Shown here piece after piece: positions 28,429-40,039 of a stretch of DNA of 64,000 bases. Both the position numbers and the translations under genes were made by a program. The notes under the pieces were generated by a model. The model was not told the origin of the DNA and made no database searches. It saw only the letters and a program-made list of their open reading frames with translations. The DNA lies in contig NZ_CP016312.1 of assembly GCF_001880325.1 (NCBI RefSeq), positions 1,736,001 to 1,800,000 of the forward strand, written 5' to 3'. Source of the DNA: Thermus brockianus. GTDB lineage: Bacteria; Deinococcota; Deinococci; Deinococcales; Thermaceae. The first letter of the stretch is position 1, and each line of letters begins with the position of its first letter.

Positions 28429-29061
28429 CTATTTCTGGGAGAGGGCCTGGTCCAGAAGGGCCTTCCATTCCTCGTAGGGGAGGAAGCCCGTACGCTTCTC
28501 CCCGGCGATGAAGAAGGTGGGGGTCCCGGTGAGGCCGAGGTCGTTTGCTAGCTTCTGGTCCGCCAAAACCCCTTCCCGGTGCCGCCCGGAGGCCAGGCAG
28601 GCCTGGAAGGCCTGGGTGTCCAGGCCCAGCTGCCCCGCCAGGTCCACCAGATAGCGATCCAGGACGTCGCCCGTGAGGTTGCCCCAGCTGCTGGCAGCCC
28701 GGAAGAGGACCTCGTGGTACTCGTAGTAGCGCCCCTCTTCGTGGGCGCAGGCGGCGGCCTCGCTCGCCCGGATCACGTGGGCCTGGCCGGGGAAGGGGAA
28801 GTCGCGGAAGAGGTAGCGCACCTTGCCGGTGTCAATGTACTCGGCTTTAAGCCGGGGAAGGACGTTGAGGGCGTGGTTCTGGCAGTGGGGGCAGAGGTAG
28901 TTGGAGAAGTCCACCACCACCACGGGGGCGTCCTCCCGCCCCAAGGCGAAACGGGCCCCTTGGGCGGGGTCAAGCCCCGCCTTGCCCTTGGGCCCCCACA
29001 GGATCCAGCCCAGGCCCCCAAGGGCCAAAACCACCACCACGAGAACGAGCGCGCGCGGCAT
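28429..29061 (-). CDS. DsbA-like thiol:disulfide protein, membrane-anchored
   Basis: 210 residues. One N-terminal hydrophobic helix (5-22) acts as signal anchor, so the domain faces the periplasm. The thioredoxin fold carries Cys57-Pro-His-Cys60, the CPHC active site of DsbA oxidases, and the cis-proline segment GTPTFFIAG near residue 180. The two extra cysteines (CAHE, CLAS) are noted. Expected to form disulfides in secreted proteins. TAGAGT lies 6 nt before the ATG (leaderless). Confidence 0.88.
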   Translation of the reverse strand: MPRALVLVVVVLALGGLGWILWGPKGKAGLDPAQGARFALGREDAPVVVVDFSNYLCPHCQNHALNVLPRLKAEYIDTGKVRYLFRDFPFPGQAHVIRASEAAACAHEEGRYYEYHEVLFRAASSWGNLTGDVLDRYLVDLAGQLGLDTQAFQACLASGRHREGVLADQKLANDLGLTGTPTFFIAGEKRTGFLPYEEWKALLDQALSQK

Positions 29062-29067
29062 GGGTTT

Positions 29068-29073
29068 ACTCTA
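29068..29073 (-). promoter_or_regulatory. -10 box of leaderless DsbA-like mRNA
   Basis: TAGAGT on the minus strand, 6 nt before ATG 29061. Confidence 0.5.
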
Positions 29074-29077
29074 CCAC

Positions 29078-30426
<1,349 letters not shown>

Positions 30427-30434
30427 AAGGGGCC

Positions 30435-30440
30435 ATGATA
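30435..30440 (-). promoter_or_regulatory. -10 box of speD-speE
   Basis: TATCAT on the minus strand, 8 nt before GTG 30426. Confidence 0.45.
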
Positions 30441-30445
30441 GCACA

Positions 30446-33059
30446 CTAGCCGAAGAAGTCCTTGAGTTGCTCCTTGGTGATGAGGACCTCCCGGGGTTTG
30501 GAGCCCTTGGGGGGCCCACGATGCCCATGGCCTCCAGGGCGTCCATGAGCTTCCCCGCCCGGGCGTGGCCGATGGAAAGCCGGCGTTGCAACCGGCTCAC
30601 CGAGCCGTAGCCCTCCTCCACCACGATCTCCGCCGCCTTCTTCAAAAGGGGGTCGGAGAAGTCCACCTCTCCCGGCCCGGTGCCCTCCGGGGCTTTAGGG
30701 GGCTCAAAGTCCGCCCCGTAGGCCTCGGCGAAGCGGTCCTCAAAGCTTTGCCCCCGGAGGTACCCGGCCAGGCGGGCCACCTCTTCCTCGGAGAGGTAGG
30801 GCACCTGGAGGCGCACGGGCTTGGTGAGGCCGGGCTGGTGGAAGAGGGCATCCCCCTGGCCGATGAGCTTCTCCGCCCCTTGCGTGTCCAGGATGGTGCG
30901 GGAGTCAAAGCCGCTGGCCACGGCGAAGGCCAGGCGGGCGGGGATGTTCACCTTGATGAGGGAGGTGAGGATGTCCACGCTGGGGCGTTGGGTGGCGAGG
31001 ATGAGGTGCATCCCCGTGGCCCGGGCCATCTGGGCGAGGCGCAGGATGGCCGCCTCCACCTCCTTGGGGGCGGTCATCATGAGGTCGGCCAGCTCGTCCA
31101 CCACGATGACCAGGTAGGGCAGGGTTTCGCCCCCCTCCTTCTCCATCTTGGCGTTGTACTGCTCCAGGTTCCTGGCCCCCACCTGGCTCATGAGGCGGTA
31201 GCGCCTTTCCATGTGGGCCACCGCCCCCTGCAAGACCCCGGCGGCCTCCTCCGGGCTCGTCACCACGGGGCGTACCAGGTGGGGGATGCCCTCGTAGGGG
31301 GTGAGCTCCACCATCTTGGGGTCAATGAGAAGGAGGCGCAGGTGGGTGGGGAGGTGTTTGAAGAGGAGGCTTGCGATGAGGACGTTGATGGCCACGCTCT
31401 TGCCGCTTCCCGTGGAGCCGGCGATGAGGAGGTGGGGCATTTTGGCGAGGTCCCTTACCCAGATCTCCCCCTCAATGCTCTTGCCCAGGACCAGGGGCAG
31501 GAGGGCTTTGGCGTTTTGGAAGCTAGGGGAAAGCACCGCTTCCGAGAAGCGCACCAGTTCCCGCTTGGGGTTGGGTACCTCCAGGCCCACGGTGTGCTTC
31601 CCGGGGATGGGGGCCTCAATCCGCACTGCCCCCACCGCCAAGGCCCGGGCCAGGTCGTTTTGCAGGCTTTGGATGCGGCTAATCTTCTCCCCGGGTGCGG
31701 GGAGGAGTTCGTAGCGGGTGACCGAGGGCCCCCGGGCGTGGCCCACCACCTCGGCCTGCACGCCAAACTGCTTGAGGGTTTCGGCGATGGCCCCCTTGAG
31801 CTTTTCCGCCTCCTCCTCCAGGGCGCGGAGATGGCCCTTGGGCTCAGGGGGGTCAAGGAGCTCGGGGGTGGGCAGGGCCAAGGCGGTGCTGGGCACCACC
31901 GCCACCCGGGCCTCGCCTTGGGGACGGGGGGGGTCCTTGGGGGCGGGGTGGGCTCGGGGAAGACCAGGTCCAGGTCAAAGGGCTCGGGTTCGGGCTCCCC
32001 TTTGGGCGGCTCCTTCGTCTCCGAAGGCGGGGGTGGGGGGTTGCCGGTGAGGAGGGCCTTGAGCGCCTCCTTCGCCCCCTCGGGCCCAAGCGCCAGGAAG
32101 GGGAGCCAGCGGGATAGCTCCTCCTGGCGGGCCTCCAGGTCCTCGAGGAGACCAGAAGCCTCCTCCCAGCGCCCCCGCCGTTCCTCCCTTAGTTTCCGGC
32201 CCAGGAGGAGGCCCCTGAGGGAAGGGGTTAGGCGGGGGAGGGTTTGCAGGGCCTTAAGCCGGGCCTTGAGGGCCTGGACCTCCAGGTGTAAGGCGGCGCG
32301 CCGCTCCTCCAGGGCCTCCCGCAAGGGCCCTTCCCCCGGGATGGGGTTCTTGAGGGCGGCTTCCAGGGCGAGGAGCCTGGGCTCGAGGGGCCTTTGGTCC
32401 GCTTCCATCTGGCGCCTAAGCTCCCCTACCCGCTCCTCCAGAAACCGGCTTAGGGCCTTTTCCACCTCGGGGAGTTCCTCGGGGGTGAGGCTTTTGGCCA
32501 GGGCGGGGAGGGCGGTGTGCTCGGGGTAGAGCCGGGCTAAGGCCCCGATCCTCTGCCGCAAGAGCAGGGCCTTTAGCGCATGCCGCACCCGCCGCACCCC
32601 TTCCACCCCTTTCCGGACGCCCGAGAGGAGGAGGGAGAAGGGGGGGCGGGAAAGCCAAAGGTCCAGGACCAGGCTGCCCAGGAGGAGGGGGGCCAGGAGG
32701 CCCAGGGCCCCCGCCCGTTCCTCCAGGAGGCGCCTAAACCCCCGCCCCACCTCCCCCGCCAAGGGCCCCGCCAGGGGAAGGAGGCTAAAGGCGAGGAGGT
32801 AGGCGAAAAGGAGGTGGCGGAGGAGGCGCCTTAGGGGTTTCTGCCGGTAAAGGGCCACCGCCAGGAGGGCAAGGCTTAGGGGAAGGAGGTAGCCGGGTAG
32901 GCCCACCGCCCGGTAGAAGGCGCCCAAGGCCTCCCCCAGCGCCCCCGTGTCCAGGGGGAGGAAGGGGGAGGAGAGGAAGAAGGCCAGGGCGCCGAGAAGG
33001 GCGGTGTAGCCTTCTCGCTCGTACCCACGGCTAGCCTTGGCGGGCTTCCGCTTGGCCAT
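30446..33059 (-). CDS. ftsK: DNA translocase FtsK (two single-base frameshifts)
   Basis: About 871 residues if two lost bases are restored. N-terminal membrane segments (to about residue 150), a charged linker, then the motor with Walker [11 protein letters not shown] and Walker [12 protein letters not shown], and a C-terminal gamma domain ([20 protein letters not shown]) that reads KOPS-type sites. The frame breaks at a G8 run (31926-31933) and a G6 run (30509-30514); adding one base at each gives a continuous FtsK ending KEQLKDFFG with stop TAG 30446. As written, the second break fuses the frame to speD. TATAAT lies 7 nt before ATG 33059 (leaderless). Confidence 0.9.
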
Positions 33060-33066
33060 CGGGACG

Positions 33067-33072
33067 ATTATA
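33067..33072 (-). promoter_or_regulatory. -10 box of leaderless ftsK mRNA
   Basis: A perfect TATAAT on the minus strand, 7 nt before ATG 33059; it lies at the end of fur. Confidence 0.6.
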
Positions 33073-33436
33073 AGGCGCACTCAGGGCAACGGCCATAGAC
33101 CGTGACCTCGTGGTCTTCGGCTTGGAAGCCCGGAGGGAGGTGGGTTAGGGCGAGCTCGCACCCCAAAAGCTCAAACACCCGGCCGCACCGGCGGCAGAAG
33201 AAGTGGTGGTGGTGCTCCAGGCCTGCGGGCTCGTACCGGGGGGGCTCGCCCGGCAGGGCCACGGGGGTGAGGAAGCCTTCCTCCACCAAGGCCTTCAGGT
33301 TGCGGTAGACGGTGGCGAGGCCCAAGGAGGGCACCTTCTTCCGGGCCAGGGCCAGCACCTCCTGGGGGGAGAGGGGCCTTTTCGCTTCCAGGAAGGCCTC
33401 CCGGATGGCCCGCCGTTGCTTGGTGGCCCGCTCCAT
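33068..33436 (-). CDS. Fur family metal- or peroxide-responsive repressor
   Basis: 122 residues from ATG 33436. N-terminal winged helix (LSPQEVLALARKKVPSLGLATVYRNLKALVEEGF) and a C-terminal dimerisation domain with a HHHH stretch (75-78) and two CxxC pairs (Cys81/Cys84 and Cys117/Cys120) forming the structural zinc site. Fur, Zur and PerR cannot be told apart with certainty. TATGCT lies 7 nt before the start. Divergent from the YibE/F gene with a shared 57-nt region, where autoregulation would be expected. Confidence 0.88.
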   Translation of the reverse strand: MERATKQRRAIREAFLEAKRPLSPQEVLALARKKVPSLGLATVYRNLKALVEEGFLTPVALPGEPPRYEPAGLEHHHHFFCRRCGRVFELLGCELALTHLPPGFQAEDHEVTVYGRCPECAL

Positions 33437-33443
33437 GCCCCTT

Positions 33444-33449
33444 AGCATA
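33444..33449 (-). promoter_or_regulatory. -10 box of fur-family gene
   Basis: TATGCT on the minus strand, 7 nt before ATG 33436; the AAGGGG between them could also serve as a ribosome site. Confidence 0.4.
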
Positions 33450-33481
33450 CAATCTGAGAAGCTTCTTTCATCTTCCCGGGC

Positions 33482-33487
33482 TAGAGT
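33482..33487 (+). promoter_or_regulatory. -10 box of leaderless YibE/F mRNA
   Basis: TAGAGT, 6 nt (GGGGGC) before ATG 33494. Confidence 0.5.
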
Positions 33488-33493
33488 GGGGGC

Positions 33494-34504
33494 ATGTGGC
33501 GAGCGCTCGTCCTCTTTCTGCTTCTCCCCGTCTGGGCCCAGGGGGATGGAGGCTACCTTCTGGGGCAGATCCTGGCCCTAGACATGGCACGGGGCGTGGC
33601 CCAGGTGCGGGTGGCGGAAGGGGTCCAGGAGGCCCTCCTTCCCGCCGATGGGGGCGGCTTCCGGGTGGGGGAGCGGGTGGTCCTCTACCAAGAGGGGGGA
33701 AGGCTTTACGTTACCGAGCCCGACCGGTTTCCCCACCTCTTCCTTCTCCTCGGCCTCTTCGCCCTTTTCGCCCTCCTCCTCGGGCGGGGCAAGGGGTTTA
33801 GGGGGCTTTTGGGCACCTTCTTGAGCCTTCTTGTGGTGGTCTACTTCGTGGTGCCCCGGGTGGCCTCGGGGGGGAACCCCCTCCTTTACGCTTTCTTGGG
33901 AAGCGTGGGGGTGCTTTTTCTCACCGTTTACCTGGTGCACGGGGTGAACCGCAAGACCACGGCGGCCCTCCTGGGTACCCTCCTCTCCGTAGCCTTTGTC
34001 CTCCTCCTGGCCCTCTTCTTCACCCGGGCCATGGGCTTCACGGGCCTCGCCTCCGAGGAGGCGCTCCTCCTCCGGCAGTGGGGCGGGGTGGACCTGGTGT
34101 CTCTATACCTGGCGGGGGTGGTGGTGGGGGCCTTGGGGGCCCTCACGGACGTCACCGTCACCCAGGCGGCGGTGGTCCAGGCCCTAAGCCATGCCAATCC
34201 CCGCCTGGGGCTTTGGGAGCTTTACCGCCGGGGGATGGAGGTGGGGTACGACCACATCGGGAGCCTGGTGAACACCCTGGTTCTGGCCTATGCCGCCGGC
34301 TCCTTGCCCCTTTTCCTCCTCCTCACCAAGGACCCCACCCCGTTGCGCTTTCTCCTCAACACGGAACCTTTCGCCGCGGAGCTGGCCCATATGGTCTTGG
34401 GTTCTTTGGGGCTTCTCCTCGCCGTGCCCCTCACCACCTGGGTGGCGGCCTTGGCCTTCCGAGGGGGGCGGGGCGGGCCGCCGGACCACGCCCACCCCCA
34501 CTAG
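33494..34504 (+). CDS. YibE/F family membrane protein
   Basis: 336 residues. A signal-like N-terminus (MWRALVLFLLLPVWAQG), a small periplasmic beta domain (20-80) and about seven transmembrane helices. The family mark GALGALTDVTVTQAAVVQAL and YDHIGSLVNTLVLAYAG-type sequence are present. Function of the family is not established; transport has been suggested. Histidine-rich end (DHAHPH) may bind metal, which would suit its position opposite a Fur-type regulator. Six nt upstream of sbcD. Confidence 0.83.
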   Translation: MWRALVLFLLLPVWAQGDGGYLLGQILALDMARGVAQVRVAEGVQEALLPADGGGFRVGERVVLYQEGGRLYVTEPDRFPHLFLLLGLFALFALLLGRGKGFRGLLGTFLSLLVVVYFVVPRVASGGNPLLYAFLGSVGVLFLTVYLVHGVNRKTTAALLGTLLSVAFVLLLALFFTRAMGFTGLASEEALLLRQWGGVDLVSLYLAGVVVGALGALTDVTVTQAAVVQALSHANPRLGLWELYRRGMEVGYDHIGSLVNTLVLAYAAGSLPLFLLLTKDPTPLRFLLNTEPFAAELAHMVLGSLGLLLAVPLTTWVAALAFRGGRGGPPDHAHPH

Positions 34505-34510
34505 GGCATA

Positions 34511-35644
34511 ATGGGACCCGTGCGCCTCCTGCACACCGCTGACTGGCACCTGGGGAAGGTTTTGCGCGGCGTGGACCGCACGCCCGAGATCGCCCAGGCT
34601 TTGGAAGCCCTTTTGGAACTCGTAAGGAAGGAGCGGGTGGACCTGGTGGTGGTGGCGGGGGACCTCTTTGACCGGCCCCAGGTTTCCGCGGAGGCCGAGG
34701 CTTTAGCGGTGGAGTTCTTCCTCAGGCTCCGCGAGCTTGGGGTTCCGGCCCTGGTCATCGCCGGGAACCACGACCCCAAGGAGCGCCTCGAGGCCCTCTC
34801 CCCCCTCCTGGCCCTGGCCGGGGCTATGGTGCGGGGCCGGCCCCTTTTTCGCGAGGAGGGGGGCGTGGTGGAGGTGAAGGGCCTAAGGGCGGCCCTCCTC
34901 CCCTTTGTCTCCGAGCGGGTACTCATGAAGCGGCTTTGGCAGGAGGCGGAGGAGCGCCACCGCACCTACGCCGAGAACATGCGCCGCATCTTGGCCAACC
35001 TGGCAAGCCCCCTTATGCTGGGCCACTTCGCCGTGGAGGGGTCCAAACCGGGAGCGGGGGAGTTCGCCTTTCACCTTTCGGAGAGCTACGCCGTGCCCGC
35101 TTCCGCCCTCCCCACCGCCGCCCGGTACCTGGCCTTAGGCCACCTCCACCGCCAACAGCAAGTTTCCGAGGCTCCCTTGGCCTGGTACCCGGGAAGCCTC
35201 ATCCAGCTGGATTTCGGCGAGGGGGAAGAGGCGGAGCGGGGGGCGCTTTTGGTGGAGCTTCCCCCTTCGGGCCCGGCCCGGGTCTATCCCATCCGGGAGC
35301 GCTGGGGCAAGCCCTTAAGGACCTACCGCCTGGCCCCAGAGGCCTTGGACGGGCGGCTAGAGGAGATTAGGAACTTCCCCGGCTACGTGCGGCTTGTTTT
35401 GGAAGGGCGGGTTTCCCCGGCGGTGAAGGAGCGGCTTTTCCAGGCCCTGCCCAACCTCCTCGCCGTGGAGAGCGCTTTGGCCTTGCCCGAGGAACTCCAA
35501 GGGCAAGGAAGGGCGGAGCTTGGCCTGCTGGAGGCGTACGCCCGCTACCTAGAGGAACGGGGGCGCAAGGAGGAAGCCCTTGTGCAAGGCTTGAAGCAGG
35601 TCCTTATGGAGGTGGAGCTTGAGGCCCTTGCGCCTGGAACTTGA
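34511..35644 (+). CDS. sbcD: Exonuclease subunit SbcD (Mre11-type)
   Basis: 377 residues. Metallophosphoesterase with the ordered motifs LLHTADWHLG, VVAGDLFDRP, VIAGNHDPKER and LGHLHRQQ that bind two Mn ions. With SbcC it processes DNA ends and hairpins. The gene overlaps sbcC by 26 nt. Whether the promoter is its own or that of the YibE/F gene is unclear. Confidence 0.93.
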   Translation: MGPVRLLHTADWHLGKVLRGVDRTPEIAQALEALLELVRKERVDLVVVAGDLFDRPQVSAEAEALAVEFFLRLRELGVPALVIAGNHDPKERLEALSPLLALAGAMVRGRPLFREEGGVVEVKGLRAALLPFVSERVLMKRLWQEAEERHRTYAENMRRILANLASPLMLGHFAVEGSKPGAGEFAFHLSESYAVPASALPTAARYLALGHLHRQQQVSEAPLAWYPGSLIQLDFGEGEEAERGALLVELPPSGPARVYPIRERWGKPLRTYRLAPEALDGRLEEIRNFPGYVRLVLEGRVSPAVKERLFQALPNLLAVESALALPEELQGQGRAELGLLEAYARYLEERGRKEEALVQGLKQVLMEVELEALAPGT

Positions 35645-38494
35645 GGGGTTCGGCCCTTATCGGGAACGCCAGGAGGTGGACTTCTCCGACGTGGAGCTTT
35701 TCGCCATCACCGGGCCCACGGGGAGCGGCAAGAGCACCCTTCTGGACGCCATCGCCTTCGCCCTCTATGGCCGCGTGCCCCGGGTGGGCCGGGAGGTGGC
35801 CAGCCTGGTGCACCCCGCTTTGGGAGAGGCCCGGGTGCGCCTCACCTTCCAGGTGGGGGAAAGGGTTTACCGGGTGGAACGGGTGCGGGGGAAGAAGGGC
35901 GAAGGGCGGCTTTTTGAGCTTGGAGCCTGGGGCGAGCGCCTGGTGCCCTTGGAAACCCTGGACCGGCTAAACCAGGGGATTGCGGACCTCCTCGGCCTCT
36001 CCTACGAGGCCTTCACCCGGGCCCTCCTCCTGCCCCAGGGGGAGTTTGACCGCTTTTTGAAGGGGGAAGCCAAGGAAAGGCGGCAGATCCTCCTGGACCT
36101 CTTTGAGCTGACCCGCTTAAAGAAGGCCCGGGACAAGGCGGCGGAGAGGCGCAACGCCCTCCTGGAGGAGAAGGGGCGCCTGGAGGGGGAGCTTAACGCC
36201 TTGGGGGGGCTACCCTGGAGGCCTTGGAGGCCCTGGAGAGTGAGCTGGAAAAGGCCCAAAGGGAGGCGGAGGCCCTGGGGAAGCAAAAGCCCCGGCTAGA
36301 ACGGGAGGCCGAGGAGGCGAAAGCCCTCCTCCAAGCCCTGGAGGAGCGCCAGGCCCTGGAGGCGAGGCGGGCCCGCCTCGAGGCCGAGGCCCCCACCATG
36401 GAGGCCTTACGGGAACGCCTGGCCCGGGCGGAGGAGGCGGCGCGGGCCCTTCCCCTTTGGCGGGCCTATCGGGAAAAGGAGGCGGCCCTTAGGGACACGG
36501 AGGGGAAAATCCAGGAGTTGGAAGGGAAACTCGCCGGCTTGGAGGAGCGGCGAAAGGCCCTGGCCTTTGACCCCGAGGCCCTAAGGGGGGCCCGGGAGGC
36601 CCTCCTGGAGGCCCAGGGGTTGAGGGCCCTGGAGGCTCTTTGGCGGCGGGTGGGCGTGAGGGAGCACCCCAAGCCGCGCCTAGACCCCAAGGCCCTCGAG
36701 GCCCTTTTGGAAAAGGAACCCCTTCTGGAAGGGGAGGTGCGCGCCCTAGAGGCCTGGGCCGAGGCCAGGCGGGCGCTTCGGGAGGAGGAAGCGGCCTTGG
36801 CGGGGCTTGAGGACGAGCTCGGGCGGGTTGAGGCCCTGGGCAAGGCCAAACGGGAGGAGGTTTCCGCCCTGGAGGAGGCCTTGAAGGCGGCGGAGGCCCA
36901 CGCCCTAAGGGAGGAGCTTGTGGCCCTCCAAGGGGAGTTAGACCGCCTCCTTAAGGAGAAGGCCCGTTTGGAAGGGGAGCTTGCCGAGCTCAAGGAGGCG
37001 GAGAGGCGGCAGGGGTTATTGGCCTACCACGACCTTCTGGAGCCGGGGGAGCCCTGCCCCCTTTGTGGCGGCGTGGTCCACGCCCTGCCCCCAAGGCCTG
37101 AGGGCCTGGACCTGGCGGGAAGGCGAAAAGCCTTGGAGGAGGCCTTAAGCGAGGTCTTGCGTGAGCTAGGGAGGCTAGAGCAGGCGGTTTCCGAGAAGGA
37201 GAAAGCCCTGGAGGCTTTGGGGGTGGAGCCTAAGCCCGGGGACCTGGAGGGCCTTAAGGAGGCTCACGCCCAGGCGAAAGAGGCGTTGGAGGGCCTGCGG
37301 GGCCGCTACCAGGAACTTAGAGGAGAGCTAAGGTCCAAGGAGGTGGCGGTGAGAGAGCTAAGGCAAGAGGAAGCCCGCCTCCGCCAAGGCCGGGAAGGGG
37401 AGGCGGAGGCCCTCCTGGCCGAGGCCCAGGCCGCCCTGGCCGCCCTTAAGGAGGAGAAGGCCGCCTTGGGGGCGGGGCTATACCGTTACCTCCAGGAGGC
37501 CACCCGTGGCCTGGGGGTGGAGGCCTTCTTGCGGGCCCTCGCCGCGGAGGTGAAGGCCCTGGAGGAGAAAGAGGGGAAGGACCGGGAGCTTTCCCAAAAG
37601 GTGGAGGAGACCCTCCGAACCCTTTCCGCCTTGCGGGCCAGGAAGGAGGAGCAAGGGAGAGCCCTCGCCGAGGCGGAGGCTTCCCTCCAGGGCCTCATGC
37701 CCGAGGAGGAGGCGAGGCAGTTCTACCTTTCCCCCGAGGAGGAGGCGGCGCTGCAAACACGCCTTCAGGACCACGAAAAGGAGCTCGCCGAGGTGGAAGC
37801 CCGTTGGAACGCCCTCCCTCCCTTGCCCGAGGTTTCCTTGGAGGAGGCCAGGGCCCGCCTTGGGAAAGCCCAGGAAGCGCTAAGCCGCGCCCAAGAAAGG
37901 CTTCGGGAACTGGGGGAAAGGATGGCCGTCCTGCGGGACCGGGCTGAGGCCCTGCGGGAAAGTTTGCAAAGGCGCCGGGAGCTGGAGGGCCGGCTGGCGC
38001 AGGTGGTGCGGGAGGTGGACCTCTGGGACAAGCTCGCCCGGGACCTCCAGGAGAACCACTTCCCCGACTACCTCCTAGGCCTTAAGCAACAGAGCCTGGT
38101 GGAGCGGGCCGATGCCCTCCTCGCCACCCTCTCCGGCGGGCGGTACCGGCTTCTCGGCAAGGGCGGGGAGTACGAGGTGTACGACCTCTGGACCGAGGCC
38201 CGCCGCCCGGTGAAGACCCTTTCCGGGGGGGAGAGTTTCCTCGCGAGCCTCTCCTTGGCCCTGGCCCTTTCCGAGGAGCTTTCCCGGGGCCGCTTGGGGG
38301 CGCTCTTTTTGGACGAGGGCTTCGGCACCTTGGACCCGGAGACCCTCGAGGTGGTGGCGGGGGTATTGGAAAGCCTCCCCACCCGGGGCAGGCTCGTGGG
38401 GATCGTGACCCACGTGGAGGCCCTGGCGGAGAGGCTTCCCGCTAGGCTTCGCGTGCGCAAACACCCTTCGGGCAGCCGGGTGGAGTGGGTTTAG
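35619..38494 (+). CDS. sbcC: Exonuclease subunit SbcC (Rad50-type, one single-base frameshift)
   Basis: About 958 residues after repair. Starts at TTG 35619 inside sbcD behind GGAGGTGG. Walker A GPTGSGKST near residue 35, long coiled coils, a zinc hook CPLC near residue 480, ABC signature LSGGESFLASLSLALAL and Walker B GALFLDEGFGTLD. The frame breaks at a G7 run (36203-36209): one more G joins LNALGG to ATLEALESELEK in the expected coiled coil. Forms the SbcCD nuclease with the upstream partner. Confidence 0.92.
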
Positions 38495-38519
38495 GGGACG
38501 GATGTCCCTGGTGTGAGGC

Positions 38520-38535
38520 ATACCCCTTTGGGTAT
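38520..38535. promoter_or_regulatory. Inverted repeat upstream of the CBS gene
   Basis: ATACCC-CTTT-GGGTAT in the 94-nt gap after sbcC. It precedes a weak TTGAGG/17/TACCCG promoter-like pair. It may be an operator or the sbcC terminator stem (no U-tract). Confidence 0.35.
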
Positions 38536-38588
38536 CTTGAGGGCGCCCGGATAGCCCCGTACCCGTCCTTCGGGCAAGGAGGTGCGCC

Positions 38589-38966
38589 GTGAAGAAGGCC
38601 AAGGACATCATGTCCACCGAGGTGGTGATGATCCAGGGTTCGGCCACGGTGAAGGAGGCCATCAACCTGATGAAGGAAACAGGCCTCCGCGCCCTTATCG
38701 TGGACCGCCGGAACGAGGAGGACGCCTACGGCATCGTCACCGAGACGGACATCGTCTACAAGGTCATCGCCTACGGCAAAGACCCCTCCACGGTGCAGGT
38801 GCACGAGATCATGACCAAACCGGTTATTACGGTGAACCCCGACCTTGGGGTGGAGTACGTGGCCCGGCTCTTCGCCAACACGGGCATCCGTCGTGCCCCG
38901 GTGATCCAGGGCGAGGTTATCGGGATCGTTTCCGTGAGCGACATCCTGCGCAAGGCGGTCTTTTAA
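38589..38966 (+). CDS. Two-CBS-domain protein
   Basis: 125 residues from GTG 38589, AAGGAGG upstream. It is nothing but a CBS pair: KDIMSTEVVMIQGSATVKEAINLM...IVTETDIVYKV and HEIMTKPVITVNPDLGVEYVARLF...GIVSVSDILRKAV. Such stand-alone pairs bind adenine nucleotides and act as energy or redox sensors for partner proteins; the partner is unknown. Ends with a good terminator. Confidence 0.88.
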   Translation: MKKAKDIMSTEVVMIQGSATVKEAINLMKETGLRALIVDRRNEEDAYGIVTETDIVYKVIAYGKDPSTVQVHEIMTKPVITVNPDLGVEYVARLFANTGIRRAPVIQGEVIGIVSVSDILRKAVF

Positions 38967-38983
38967 AGGGAAGGTTCCTTGGG

Positions 38984-39008
38984 GGCGGCCTTTGGGCCGC
39001 CTTTTCTT
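38984..39008 (+). terminator. Terminator after the CBS gene
   Basis: GGCGGCC-TTTG-GGCCGCC followed by TTTTCTT; the T run also gives the first bases of the next promoter's TTGACC. Confidence 0.85.
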
Positions 39009-39035
39009 GACCCGGTCCAAACCCTCTCTTAGACT
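39007..39035 (+). promoter_or_regulatory. Promoter of the secreted esterase-like gene
   Basis: TTGACC (39007-39012), 17-nt spacer, TAGACT (39030-39035). Start near 39042, giving a leader of about 11 nt with GGGGGTG as a ribosome site. Confidence 0.7.
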
Positions 39036-39052
39036 GGGGGCGGGGGTGAACA

Positions 39053-40039
39053 ATGAAGCGGCTTTTAGCCCTCCTTTCGCTATTGGGTTTGGCTTTGGCC
39101 CAAGGGCTTGCCCTCTGGCAGGCGGTGGAGGTGCCGGGCGGGGTGTGCGCCGACGGCTCCCCCTACCGCTTCTACGTGAGCCCGGGGGACCCCAAGAAGG
39201 TGGTCTTGGACTTCCAAGGGGGTGGGGCCTGTTGGGACGCCGCCACCTGCGGCCCGGAAAGCCGCACCTACCGCAAGCGGGTGGACACCCAGGAGCTCGC
39301 CCTCGCCCAGGGCATCTATAACCGCCTGAGCGTGGCCAACCCCTTCCACGGCTGGACCCACGTCTTCGTGCCCTACTGCACCGGGGACCTCCACGTGGGG
39401 AGGGCCACGGTGGACTACGGGGGCTACCGGGTGCACCACCAGGGGGCGCGGAACGTGCAGGCGGTGCTGGAGTACCTTTTCAAGAACCACACCAACCCGG
39501 AGCGGGTTTTCGTCACCGGGTGTAGCGCCGGGGCCTACGGGGCGGTCTTCTGGGCGGACAAGGTGCTGGCCACCTACAAAAACGCCCAGGTGGCGGTCTG
39601 CGGCGATGCCGGGGTGGGGGTGCGCACGGAGGGCTTCCCGGGCTTTGCCCGCTGGAACCCGCGCCTGCCCGACCTGCCAGGCCTTTCCCCGAACCCTGAG
39701 GTTTCGGAGATCTACCTGGCCTTGGCCCGGGCCTACCCGAAGGCGGTGGTCGCCCAGTACACCACCGTCCTGGACGGCACGCAGATCTTCTTCTATGGCC
39801 TCATGAAGGGCGAGGCCACCCCTTCCGAGGCCACCGCTCGGGAATGGGCCCTAAAGGCCCAGGAGGCGGCGCTCCGTCCGGCCCAGGCGGCAAACTACAC
39901 CTTCTACCTGGCCCCAGGGAGCCAGCACTGCATCCTGCCGAGGCCCGAGCTCTACACCCTGAAGGTGGGGGAGGTGAGCTTCCTGGACTGGCTTAGGGGT
40001 TTGGCGGAGGGGAAGGCGCCGCCTCGGGTGCGGCCTTGA
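39053..40039 (+). CDS. Secreted pectin-acetylesterase-family hydrolase
   Basis: 328 residues. Signal peptide MKRLLALLSLLGLALAQG with cleavage near 16-20. DFQGGGACWDAATC and VTGCSAGAYGAV (nucleophile Ser in GCSAG) are the hallmarks of the pectinacetylesterase/Notum family; the C-terminal GSQHCILP supplies the His. Several Cys pairs suggest disulfides. The true substrate in Thermus is unknown; esterase or depolymerase activity is inferred. Its 3' end overlaps the convergent gene by 47 nt. Confidence 0.8.
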   Translation: MKRLLALLSLLGLALAQGLALWQAVEVPGGVCADGSPYRFYVSPGDPKKVVLDFQGGGACWDAATCGPESRTYRKRVDTQELALAQGIYNRLSVANPFHGWTHVFVPYCTGDLHVGRATVDYGGYRVHHQGARNVQAVLEYLFKNHTNPERVFVTGCSAGAYGAVFWADKVLATYKNAQVAVCGDAGVGVRTEGFPGFARWNPRLPDLPGLSPNPEVSEIYLALARAYPKAVVAQYTTVLDGTQIFFYGLMKGEATPSEATAREWALKAQEAALRPAQAANYTFYLAPGSQHCILPRPELYTLKVGEVSFLDWLRGLAEGKAPPRVRP